From Achromobacter insuavis (GTDB taxonomy: Bacteria > Pseudomonadota > Gammaproteobacteria > Burkholderiales > Burkholderiaceae_B), in assembly GCF_902859645.1 (NCBI RefSeq), contig NZ_CADIJR010000029.1, positions 1 to 64,000 on the forward strand: DNA of 64,000 nucleotides, written 5' to 3'. The number at the start of each line of letters is the position of its first letter. Within the stretch, counting starts at the first letter, position 1. The position numbers and the translations under genes were made by a program. The notes below the pieces were generated by a model that did not search any database, was not told the origin of the DNA, and saw nothing but the letters and a program-made list of their open reading frames with translations. This document shows, piece after piece, positions 17,023 through 23,966 of this stretch.

Positions 17023-18267
17023 CTACGCCGGTACGTGAAATACGACCACGGTCAGCAAGAACTCCCGGTTCAAATCGCCGGGCTGATGGAAGATGTAGCG
17101 GAACCCACTCTCATGCTTCCAAGGAAGGGTCCGCTTGTAGTTCGGGTGCTTCTCGGCGATCTCTTCAATGCCGTTTAGCACCGTGGACGTGTCTGTCCCT
17201 CGATTGAAAACGAGGATCGCAGTTTTGGTGTCGCGCCAGGCCGTATAGCCGAGCAACTGATCGATGGTCTCGCCAAACTTCTTCGGTCCCTTCCAGAATT
17301 TGCATTCGGCGATAAACACGTTGCGGCCGTTCTCGCGGAGAAGGATGTCGGTCTTTCCATTGAGGTTGAACGTTTCCCCCGTTGCGCGTCCCTCAAACTG
17401 ACCATTCAATTGAAACAAGAACTGATCACGCAGGTGCTCCTCGTTCTGCTTGGCGAAGGCGCTTGGGGAGCGTTCCATCAGTGCGGCCATGTTTTGCACG
17501 ACGGTAAGGGCATGTTCATAATGCTCCATCGCCCAGGTCGGCTCGGGCTCGAATGGAGTCGAAGTGGCCGGCGGTAGAGTCGGCGCGGCTTTTCGCCGAA
17601 CCGACGGGACGGCGTAGGTTTTCGGAGCGTCCGCTCTGACTTTGACTGGTATCCCTAAAGATGCCAGGCGGTTCTGGTTCACGAGGAGGCGATTGCGACG
17701 ATTTTCGATGGACTGTTCCGCTTGACGAGTAAGTTCACTGTTGAAACCGTCGACCAGCACCCGCCCCCAATTTAGGTGCTCACTGATCGAATTGAGTTGT
17801 TGATCAATGTCCTGACGGATATCAGGCGCACTGTCATCTGCGAACTCAAAGGCAAGTACGAGTTCTTGGCCCCGCACGACTGCTCGGGGGGGATTGAGGG
17901 TGAATTTGTTCGAACGGCAGTAAAAAAGCTCGCTATCGCCCTCGAAAGGAACGGCAACTTCGATGCGCTGCCCAGGCCTGTAGACCGGGCGGCTACGATC
18001 GTCGATCCAACGACGAGGATCGTGCCGCACATCGATCTGAGTCTCCTGCTCTGCTGCGTGCCATTGGTCCCGATGAAGCTGAATTGGCTCGAGGCAGTAC
18101 TTCTGAGCAAAGTAGTTAGTAAGGTCGGCCGGCGCCGTATTGAGTAAGCGGTTGGGATCCAGCTTCTCAATCTCGTCGCGCATGGCCGAGAGCTGGTGCT
18201 GGATGACGGCGTTCAGATCGTGCGTCGAAAAGAGGTAGCCCTTGCTCTTGTCGATGTGGTTAATCAT
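17023..18267 (-). CDS. PD-(D/E)XK nuclease-like protein of the accessory island
   Basis: 414 residues. The C-terminal third looks like a restriction-endonuclease fold: a helix glutamate (E277 in NEEHLRDQFLFQLNG), D307 in NGKTDILL, and E321-x-K323 in FIAECKFWKG, followed by a Gln-containing helix (TIDQLLGYTAWRD) and the strand TAILVFNRG. The N-terminal 240 residues are not recognised; they contain a charged region, a helical segment (about 178-205) and a Pro/Thr linker (about 216-244). There is no signal peptide. It is divergent from the DUF262 gene, with 417 bp between them. Lower GC and rare-codon use point to horizontal origin. Likely a DNA-cleaving defence effector, but the target is unknown. 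Confidence 0.75.
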   Translation of the reverse strand: MINHIDKSKGYLFSTHDLNAVIQHQLSAMRDEIEKLDPNRLLNTAPADLTNYFAQKYCLEPIQLHRDQWHAAEQETQIDVRHDPRRWIDDRSRPVYRPGQRIEVAVPFEGDSELFYCRSNKFTLNPPRAVVRGQELVLAFEFADDSAPDIRQDIDQQLNSISEHLNWGRVLVDGFNSELTRQAEQSIENRRNRLLVNQNRLASLGIPVKVRADAPKTYAVPSVRRKAAPTLPPATSTPFEPEPTWAMEHYEHALTVVQNMAALMERSPSAFAKQNEEHLRDQFLFQLNGQFEGRATGETFNLNGKTDILLRENGRNVFIAECKFWKGPKKFGETIDQLLGYTAWRDTKTAILVFNRGTDTSTVLNGIEEIAEKHPNYKRTLPWKHESGFRYIFHQPGDLNREFLLTVVVFHVPA

Positions 18268-18684
18268 TCGAAACGACTCCGCTTATGGGTTTCTCGCCAT
18301 TCTACCGGGCTGCTCGATATGCTTCCAACAATAAGGGCCCGCCGAGATCCTGGCGCTTGCCTGGGGTGCTTCAGCCCGGAAAGACGGTAATCGTCGGTCC
18401 GTCCCAATCAAATCGCAGGGTTTCAAAAAATCCGAATGACAACGTCTGCTTCGGAATTCGGTCTCCAAATTTCTGATCGTCGCCGGAATACGCTCAAGAA
18501 ATTCGAATGATACTGTGTTGCCACTGGGCGCTCAAGATTGAGCGACCGCTTTCATCTACCGCGACTGGCTACTACTGGCCGGAGGCGGCCTTTGGTTGAT
18601 GTCCGGTTGCGGCCAGAAGCCGCCGGTCGCGGTCGACCGCTAACTGATCGTACACTCAGGTCTTAACAAGGAGGAGAAACAACG
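18268..18684. other. Divergent intergenic region of the island
   Basis: 417 bp between the two divergent defence-like genes, presumably holding both promoters. At 18540-18650 it contains G/C-rich sequence with GGCCGGAGGCGGCC and GGCCAGAAGCCGCCGG motifs that look like eroded intergenic repeat units. A strong ribosome-binding site for the DUF262 gene (AAGGAGGAG, 18668-18676) is at the right end. Confidence 0.5.
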
Positions 18685-20550
18685 GTGGCCTACGTCAACC
18701 CGTCAACCCAAAGTATCAAGACCTGCTTCCAAAGCCGCTACTCGCTGCCGTATTTCCAACGGGAGTACAAGTGGGAACCTCAGCACTTCGCAGAACTGAT
18801 CAACGACGTGCAGGAGGCTTTTCTCCTTTCATTTGATCCCAAGCATGGTCGAACGGAGGTCGCTTCGTACGCACCATACTTCCTCGGTTCGATAATCACT
18901 TCTGTCGAAGCTGGCGGAAAGAAACCTCTCATTGACGGGCAGCAGCGCCTGACCTCGACTTTCCTGCTGCTCGCGGTCCTAGAGCGAATGCGTCGAGACA
19001 AGGCGGTTGCCGCCGCTCTCGATCTATCTACGCTTTTGGGAAGTGTCAGCTTCGGTGTCATGGACTACTCGATCGAGTTTTCCGCCTCCCGTAAGGCCGT
19101 CTTCGATGCGTACTTGGACAAGACGCGAACGCTCGATCAAGCAATCGAAGTCGCGGAAGACGTAACAGGACTCGACGAGGGTGATGAGCGCCTGCTCGAG
19201 GCCTTGAGAAACACTGAGGGCCTGCTTGATTCGTCGGTGAAGAATAATATCGCCTACTTCATCGACTACGTTGTCGAACGGGTACTTCTGATCGACATCT
19301 CCGTGGCATCTGAAGCTGAGGCGCACCGAGTATTCGTGACGATGAATGATCGAGGCCTGAGGCTTGGCCCGATCGATTTGCTAAAAGGACAGATTCTGTC
19401 CAAGATTCCCACGTCGGCAGAGAGTCAGGCCTCTCACGCGAGCTGGGTTGAGTCAATCAATCAGCTACGCTCACTCGGCGCTGAAGAAGACTCATTGTTC
19501 TTCCGGACATTGTTTAGAGCCAAGTGGGCCGACACGATTAGAGGGAAATCAAAGGGCGATCCGCCCGGAGATTTTGACAATATCGGCGACGCATACCACC
19601 GATGGTTCGAAGATAATGCAGGAAAGCTTGGCATCGCGAATAGCGACGACTACTTAAGATTTGCGAAGGTAGATATTCCGAAGTACGTCGAGATTTACAC
19701 CTTCATTAAGCAGGCGGAGGCCTCACCGATAGCCGGCTACGAAGTCTTGTACTACAACGCAGTTCGCAAGTTTTCATTCCAGTCCATGACCCTGATGGCC
19801 GTGACGTCAGTAAGCGATGTCACGGCGGACTGGAAGGCCAAAATTCTTCTGGTCGCTCGGCTGGCAGACGTATTGCTCACGAGCCGAACCATCGAAGGCA
19901 AAGAGAACAACTATGAAAACCTGCGGGACATCTCGTTCAACCTCGCTAAGGCCGTACGCGGCAAGATAGAGGCGGACCTCCTGACCTACGTCAAGGCGGA
20001 GTGGCCGAAGTATTTCGCCCATCTTGCTCAATTTGCGAAGCTCTCCTACACGAGTGCCGACAAGTCTGATCTGCTCTTCCTCCTTGCCCGGATTGCCGCG
20101 TATCTTGAGGACGAACTGGGGATGAAGTCGAAGACAGGCTTCGTGATGTTCTGGAGGCGTGATCGCAATCAGAAGACCTTCGACATAGAGCACCTGTTCA
20201 AGTCCACTTACGACGCAACGGTGCTCCCTGCAACGCATGGCTTCGTAGACGCAAAGGATTATTCAGAGCAACGAAACCTGCTGGGAGCCCTGATCCTCTT
20301 GCCCCGCTCAAGGAATCGATCGCTTCAAGACAAGTCGTACAAGGAGAAGCTGGCGATCTATGCGACTGAAAACGTCCTGGCACAGACTCTCACCCCTGCT
20401 TTCTACGGAAACAATCCTGACGTAGCGAAGTTCATTGCCGCGAGGCCTGGGGTCGGACTGGCGTCAGTTGCAGATTTTGAGAAGGGCAGCATCGCGGCCC
20501 GTGGGGCCACTTACACGGCTCTCGCTGAACTGATCTGGGCAGCTCCCTGA
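18685..20550 (+). CDS. DUF262 and DUF1524-like (GmrSD-type) protein
   Basis: 621 residues from a GTG chosen because AAGGAGGAG lies about 9 nt upstream. The N-terminal DUF262 domain has LPYFQREYKW (21-30) and the ParB/sulfiredoxin-like motif IDGQQR (83-88), later NDRGLRLGPIDLLKGQIL. The C-terminal part has FDIEHLF (E502-H503) followed by NLLGALILLPRSRNRSLQDKSYKEKL, the layout of the DUF1524 HNH-type nuclease of GmrSD. GmrSD, SspE and BrxU relatives use the nucleotide-fuelled DUF262 domain to sense modified DNA and the HNH domain to cut it. No dnd/ssp modification genes are nearby, so a stand-alone type IV-like restriction role is the best inference. Confidence 0.85.
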   Translation: MAYVNPSTQSIKTCFQSRYSLPYFQREYKWEPQHFAELINDVQEAFLLSFDPKHGRTEVASYAPYFLGSIITSVEAGGKKPLIDGQQRLTSTFLLLAVLERMRRDKAVAAALDLSTLLGSVSFGVMDYSIEFSASRKAVFDAYLDKTRTLDQAIEVAEDVTGLDEGDERLLEALRNTEGLLDSSVKNNIAYFIDYVVERVLLIDISVASEAEAHRVFVTMNDRGLRLGPIDLLKGQILSKIPTSAESQASHASWVESINQLRSLGAEEDSLFFRTLFRAKWADTIRGKSKGDPPGDFDNIGDAYHRWFEDNAGKLGIANSDDYLRFAKVDIPKYVEIYTFIKQAEASPIAGYEVLYYNAVRKFSFQSMTLMAVTSVSDVTADWKAKILLVARLADVLLTSRTIEGKENNYENLRDISFNLAKAVRGKIEADLLTYVKAEWPKYFAHLAQFAKLSYTSADKSDLLFLLARIAAYLEDELGMKSKTGFVMFWRRDRNQKTFDIEHLFKSTYDATVLPATHGFVDAKDYSEQRNLLGALILLPRSRNRSLQDKSYKEKLAIYATENVLAQTLTPAFYGNNPDVAKFIAARPGVGLASVADFEKGSIAARGATYTALAELIWAAP

Positions 20551-20725
20551 AGGCCATTGGCAGATTCGCTAGCTTCGAGGCAACGCTGTCCGCTTTGAGG
20601 ATTCGGATTCGTGAATTCGAACGTCGCAGATGGGTCGAAAGCAGACCTCACTTAGTGTCTGTGCCAGTGGCAAAATTGCCTCGTTTTGCAGATAAGGCAC
20701 CGACCATCGCCTTATACTCTCTACA

Positions 20726-20945
20726 CTACCGTCACCAACGGTAGCCCCGGTTTGGAAGCCGGCAATGTCTTTGGCGGACCGCCGCCGCTTGGCGGCTTTT
20801 TCACGTCCGTACGCCTCTGCACGTCCCTATGGGCGGGCCCTGGCGAGGGTGCGTTCGCGCACGCCGGTTTCCAAAGACGCCGGTCTTCCAACCTTGCCTT
20901 GCGCCCGCCCACCCCATTTGGAAGTGGGGAGCGGGCTTCATCAGT
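20726..20945 (+). ncRNA. Structured leader resembling phage C4-type antisense RNA
   Basis: A -10-like TATACT (20713-20718) precedes a chain of perfect hairpins. CTACCGT/ACGGTAG (20726-20744) is followed by GCCGCC-GCTT-GGCGGC with a T5 run (20781-20801), then GTGCG-TTCG-CGCAC with a UUCG loop (20849-20862). GGTTTGGAAGCCGG (20749-20762) can also pair with CCGGTCTTCCAACC (20880-20893), 118 nt away. The GGTTTCCAAAGAC..GGTCTTCCAACC block resembles conserved sequence in C4/Ash-type prophage and plasmid leaders as I recall them. An open frame crosses the region but its product is Arg/Pro-rich. RNA boundaries are estimates. Confidence 0.5.
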
Positions 20946-20959
20946 CTTTGGAGCCTGCC

Positions 20960-21292
20960 ATGCAATCCCACCCCCTCACCCAAAACCCCTGGCTGGTCGA
21001 CACCGACCCCGAGCACGGCCCGGTCCCCCTTTCCCACCTCTACAACATCGAACGCGCCCGCTACGCCATCCAGACCATCGCGCGCCTGGTCGGCAACAGC
21101 GCCTCGGAACCCGCCGCCACCGGCAGCCAGCCGCTGGACGCATGGACGGTGGCCGCGTTGATGGGTGGCGTGGAGGGCCTGTGCGATCACCTCGGCACCC
21201 TGACCGAAGCCATGCGGGAATCGGCCCGCGCCTACGCTGATGACGCCGCGTTCGACGCCGCCACGCACAACGCGCCGCGCTCGATCCAGTAA
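20960..21292 (+). CDS. Small protein of unknown function behind the C4-like leader
   Basis: 110 residues from ATG 20960, with GGAG 7 nt upstream (TTTGGAGCCTGCC). Sequence: an N-terminal tail, then NIERARYAIQTIARLVGNSA and WTVAALMGGVEGLCDHLGTLTEAMRESARAYADDAAF, two amphipathic helices. Similar short helical proteins of unknown function occur behind the same leader type in other proteobacteria. The in-frame extension to 20765 is rejected because it would read through the RNA hairpins. It forms the right edge of the accessory region. Confidence 0.65.
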   Translation: MQSHPLTQNPWLVDTDPEHGPVPLSHLYNIERARYAIQTIARLVGNSASEPAATGSQPLDAWTVAALMGGVEGLCDHLGTLTEAMRESARAYADDAAFDAATHNAPRSIQ

Positions 21293-21386
21293 CCTGAAAA
21301 AGACCAACGGCCTGCCGCGCAACGCGTCAGGCCCGTTCCAGGCCACCAAGCGTCAGGCCGCCCCATCCCCAAGCATCAAGTCACCC

Positions 21387-22343
21387 TCACGCCGCCCGCC
21401 GGAACGCCCTTCGATACCCCATCGGGCTCGTCCCCACGATCCCCGTGAAATGCTCCCGCAGCGACACCGCTGACCCGAACCCCACCTCCATCGCCACCCG
21501 CTCCACCGGCAGGTCCGTCGTCTCCAGCATCCCGCGCGCACGATTCACCCTCGCCTGGATCACCCATTGCAGCGGACTCACCCCCAGCAGTTCCTGAAAC
21601 CGCCGGTTCAGGGTGCGCACGCTGACCGCGGCCTGGGCGGCCAGCGCGGCGACGGTCAGGTTCTCGGCCAGTCGGTGTTCGATCCAGTGCAGCAGCGGCG
21701 TCAGGTCGGTGTGCGAGGCCGGCGTGGGCCGGACGATGAATTGCGCCTGGCCGCCGGCGCGCTCCAGCGGCACGACGGCGAGGCGGGCGCTGTTGGCGGC
21801 GACGGCGGCGCCGTGGTCGCGCTTGATCATGTGCAGGCACAGGTCCATGCCGGCGGCGGCGCCGGCGGAGGTCAGGACCTGGCCGTTGTCGACGAACAGG
21901 ACGTTGGGGTTGACGTCGATGGCGGGGTAGCGGCGCGCGAGCAGGCCGGCGGCTTTCCAGTGGGTGGTGGCCTTGAGGCCGTCGAGGATGCCGCTGGCGG
22001 CCAGGACGAAGGCGCCGGTGCAGATGGAGGCGATGCGGGCGCCCTGGGCGTGGGCGTGGCGGACCAGGTCGAGGATGTCGTCCGGGACACTGTCGGCCGG
22101 GTCGGCCAGGCCGGGGATGACGAGGGTGTCGGCGCCGCGCGCGGCGTCCAGGTGGTGGCGGATGTGCAGGTCGTAGGCGTGGGTGCGGACGCGGGGTTTG
22201 CTGGCGTGGACCTGCACCGCGTAGGGGCGGCGGCCGTCGAGGGTTTCGGCGAGCTGGAAGATCTCGCAGGGGATGGACAGGTCGCCCGCGACAAGGCCGT
22301 CGAAGGCGAGCACGGCGACGCGGTGCGGGGTGGGCGGGGGCAT
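21387..22343 (-). CDS. GlxA-type transcriptional regulator (DJ-1/PfpI + AraC HTH)
   Basis: 318 residues starting MPPPTPHRVAVLAFDGLV. Residues about 8-175 form a DJ-1/PfpI-like amidotransferase domain with the nucleophile-elbow cysteine in ASICTGAFVLAASG and the ATTHWK motif. Residues about 210-318 are a double AraC helix-turn-helix (LTVAALAAQAAVSVRTLNRR and RVAMEVGFGSAVSLREHF). GlxA family members often control amino-acid or quaternary-amine metabolism; the target here is unknown. It is divergent from two small membrane protein genes. Confidence 0.92.
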   Translation of the reverse strand: MPPPTPHRVAVLAFDGLVAGDLSIPCEIFQLAETLDGRRPYAVQVHASKPRVRTHAYDLHIRHHLDAARGADTLVIPGLADPADSVPDDILDLVRHAHAQGARIASICTGAFVLAASGILDGLKATTHWKAAGLLARRYPAIDVNPNVLFVDNGQVLTSAGAAAGMDLCLHMIKRDHGAAVAANSARLAVVPLERAGGQAQFIVRPTPASHTDLTPLLHWIEHRLAENLTVAALAAQAAVSVRTLNRRFQELLGVSPLQWVIQARVNRARGMLETTDLPVERVAMEVGFGSAVSLREHFTGIVGTSPMGYRRAFRRAA

Positions 22344-22425
22344 GGGGCTGGGGCCTCGGGACGGGTCGGGCGGACGGCGGCGCACGGTTGGCGGATTTCT
22401 TTCGAAGATTGGCATTTTGGCCAAT

Positions 22426-22445
22426 GGCTGGCGATTGCGCCAGCC
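22426..22445. promoter_or_regulatory. Inverted repeat in the divergent promoter region
   Basis: GGCTGGCG (22426-22433) and CGCCAGCC (22438-22445) form a perfect 8-bp repeat around ATTG, next to a second TTGGC..GCCAA repeat, 36 bp before the ATG at 22482. Plausible operator for the GlxA-type regulator. Confidence 0.4.
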
Positions 22446-22481
22446 CGGACAATGCCGCTCATCCTGTTGCGAGACGCTGCC

Positions 22482-22793
22482 ATGCCCCTGAAAGACTCCG
22501 ATGCTTCGACCCCTGCTCTCTTCAAGTGGGCGGCCATGCTGGAAGGCGTGACGCTGCTGGCGCTGCTGGGCGTCGCGGTGCCGTTGAAGCATCTGGCCGG
22601 GATGCCGCAAGGGGTGTCGTGGGTGGGGCCGGTGCATGGGGTGGCGTTCATGGTCTATATCGCGCTGGCGTGCAATGTGGCGTCGGCGCAGGGCTGGCCG
22701 CGTCAGCGGCTGGTGTGGACGTTGGTGGCGACGCTGGTGCCGTTTGGCGGCTTCGTGATCGCGCGTTCGCTGCGCCGCGCGCGGGAGGCGTGA
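22482..22793 (+). CDS. DUF3817 family membrane protein
   Basis: 103 residues with three hydrophobic helices. ALFKWAAMLEGVTLLALLGVAVPLKHL at the start and WVGPVHGVAFMVYIALA in the middle are the conserved DUF3817 pattern (E in the first helix, HG in the second). Function of the family is unknown; it is an inner-membrane protein. The next gene starts 3 bp after the stop, so the two are one transcription unit. Confidence 0.85.
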   Translation: MPLKDSDASTPALFKWAAMLEGVTLLALLGVAVPLKHLAGMPQGVSWVGPVHGVAFMVYIALACNVASAQGWPRQRLVWTLVATLVPFGGFVIARSLRRAREA

Positions 22794-22796
22794 GCG

Positions 22797-23225
22797 ATGG
22801 CGTATCTGCTGATCAAGTCGCTGCACCTGGCGCTGGTGCTGTTCTGGGTGGCGGGGATGGTGGTGCAGGCGTTCGTGCTGGCGGCGGCCGACAAGCTGCC
22901 GGGGCCGGCCTTGCCGCAGGAGCTGGCGCGCCTGCGGCTGCTGCGCAAGTGGGAACGGCTGCTGACCACGCCGGCGATGGTGGGCGCGTTGGCCAGCGGC
23001 GTGTATCTGGCGACGAGCGCGGGCTGGTTTGGCAGCGGGTGGCTGTCGGTGAAGCTGGCGTTGGTGCTGTTGCTGGCGGCGGTGCACGGGATGCAGGCGG
23101 GACGGCTGCGGCGGCTGGCGGAGGCGGCGGGTGACGTCACCGAGGCGGGCCGTGCGCGGCTGACGCCGGTGGTGCTGGCCGCGCCGGTCCTGATCATTCT
23201 GCTGGTGGTGATGAAGCCGTTCTGA
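22797..23225 (+). CDS. Four-helix membrane protein, CopD/HemJ-like
   Basis: 142 residues with four predicted membrane helices (about 3-28, 58-75, 80-100, 122-140). The first helix carries a conserved His (KSLHLALVLFWVAGM), the arrangement found in CopD and HemJ-like small membrane proteins. A heme- or copper-related role is only a possibility. It begins 3 bp after the DUF3817 gene, which suggests the two proteins act together. Confidence 0.75.
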   Translation: MAYLLIKSLHLALVLFWVAGMVVQAFVLAAADKLPGPALPQELARLRLLRKWERLLTTPAMVGALASGVYLATSAGWFGSGWLSVKLALVLLLAAVHGMQAGRLRRLAEAAGDVTEAGRARLTPVVLAAPVLIILLVVMKPF

Positions 23226-23340
23226 GGGCGACATGTCGCTTGATGGCCTCGATGGCGTCGATATGGTGGCTTGTCGCTTCAGGCGCCGAAGGTGTTGGCC
23301 TGGCCTCGCAGTCCCGGAGGAGCCCAAGCTTCACCCCTAT

Positions 23341-23359
23341 AATGTGAACAATTCCCATT
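23341..23359. promoter_or_regulatory. Fur-box-like site before the iron-signalling cassette
   Basis: AATGTGAACAATTCCCATT matches 15-16 of 19 positions of the textbook Fur pattern AATGAGAATNATTCTCATT and sits 16 bp before the sigma factor start. The outer TGTGAA/TTCACA arms (23344-23363) are an exact inverted repeat. Its position over a CTATAAT-like -10 would allow iron-dependent repression. Confidence 0.75.
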
Positions 23360-23375
23360 CACATGCCCTGCCCTC

Positions 23376-23966
23376 ATGCCAGCCAAGCCCAGCGCCAGCC
23401 CCGACGCCGGTATCGCGACGCTCTACCGTGACCATCACGCCTGGCTGCATGGCTGGCTGCGCCTGAAACTGGGCGATGCGCACCGCGCAGCCGATCTGGC
23501 GCAGGACACCTTCGTGCGCCTGCTGTCGGCCAATCCGTCCGGCACGCCGCACCCGTCCGACGCGCAAAGCCCGTCCGACACCCCGCACGCGTCCAACGCC
23601 TCCCACCCTCCCGACACCGCCTTGCGCGAGCCGCGCGCCTATCTGCGCACCATCGCCAACCGGCTGCTGGTCGACCACTGGCGCCGGCTCGACATCGAGC
23701 GCAGCTATCTGGCGGTGTTGCAGACCTATCCGCAACAGCACTGGCCCTCTGAAGAATCGCGGCTGCTGATCCTGGAATCGCTGGAGCAGGTGGCGCAGAT
23801 GCTGGGGCGTCTCAAGCCCGAGGTGCGCGATGTGTTCCTGCTGGCGCAGATGGACGGCTACACCTGCCCGCAGATCGCGCGGCAGGTGGGCAAGTCGGTG
23901 GCGACGGTGGAACGTTATCTGGCGCAGGCGCTGGGCCATTGCTATCGGCTGGTCTATGAGTCTTGA
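23376..23966 (+). CDS. ECF sigma factor, FecI type, with an in-frame repeat insertion
   Basis: 196 residues. Region 2 is ATLYRDHHAWLHGWLRLKLGDAHRAADLAQDTFVRLLS; region 4 is LKPEVRDVFLLAQMDGYTCPQIARQVGKSVATVERYLAQAL, both typical of FecI-type iron-starvation sigma factors. Between DTFVRLLS and LREPRAYLRTIANRLL, where relatives have a short linker, there are about 30 extra Pro/Ser/Asp/His-rich residues made of five 6-aa repeats. The sigma factor is expected to be activated through FecR and the outer-membrane receptor encoded downstream. Overlaps fecR-like by 11 bp. Confidence 0.93.
   Translation: MPAKPSASPDAGIATLYRDHHAWLHGWLRLKLGDAHRAADLAQDTFVRLLSANPSGTPHPSDAQSPSDTPHASNASHPPDTALREPRAYLRTIANRLLVDHWRRLDIERSYLAVLQTYPQQHWPSEESRLLILESLEQVAQMLGRLKPEVRDVFLLAQMDGYTCPQIARQVGKSVATVERYLAQALGHCYRLVYES
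23535..23624 (+). repeat. Five in-frame 18-bp tandem repeats inside the sigma factor gene
   Basis: Units of 18 bp begin at 23535, 23553, 23571, 23589 and 23607. The first three share CCGTCCG; the fourth (GCGTCCA) and fifth (CCTCCCG) are diverged. They encode PSGTPH, PSDAQS, PSDTPH, ASNASH and PPDTAL, starting at codon 54. Being a multiple of 3, copy changes would keep the frame. Confidence 0.85.

Noticed and set aside
15859-20725. Island as an integrated prophage or ICE
   Set aside because: No integrase, tRNA gene, direct repeats or phage structural gene was found at either edge; only composition and gene content mark it as foreign.
20765-20959. In-frame N-terminal extension of the 110-aa protein
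   Set aside because: It would translate through the perfect hairpins of the leader and yields Arg/Pro-rich sequence; the internal ATG at 20960 has a good ribosome-binding site.
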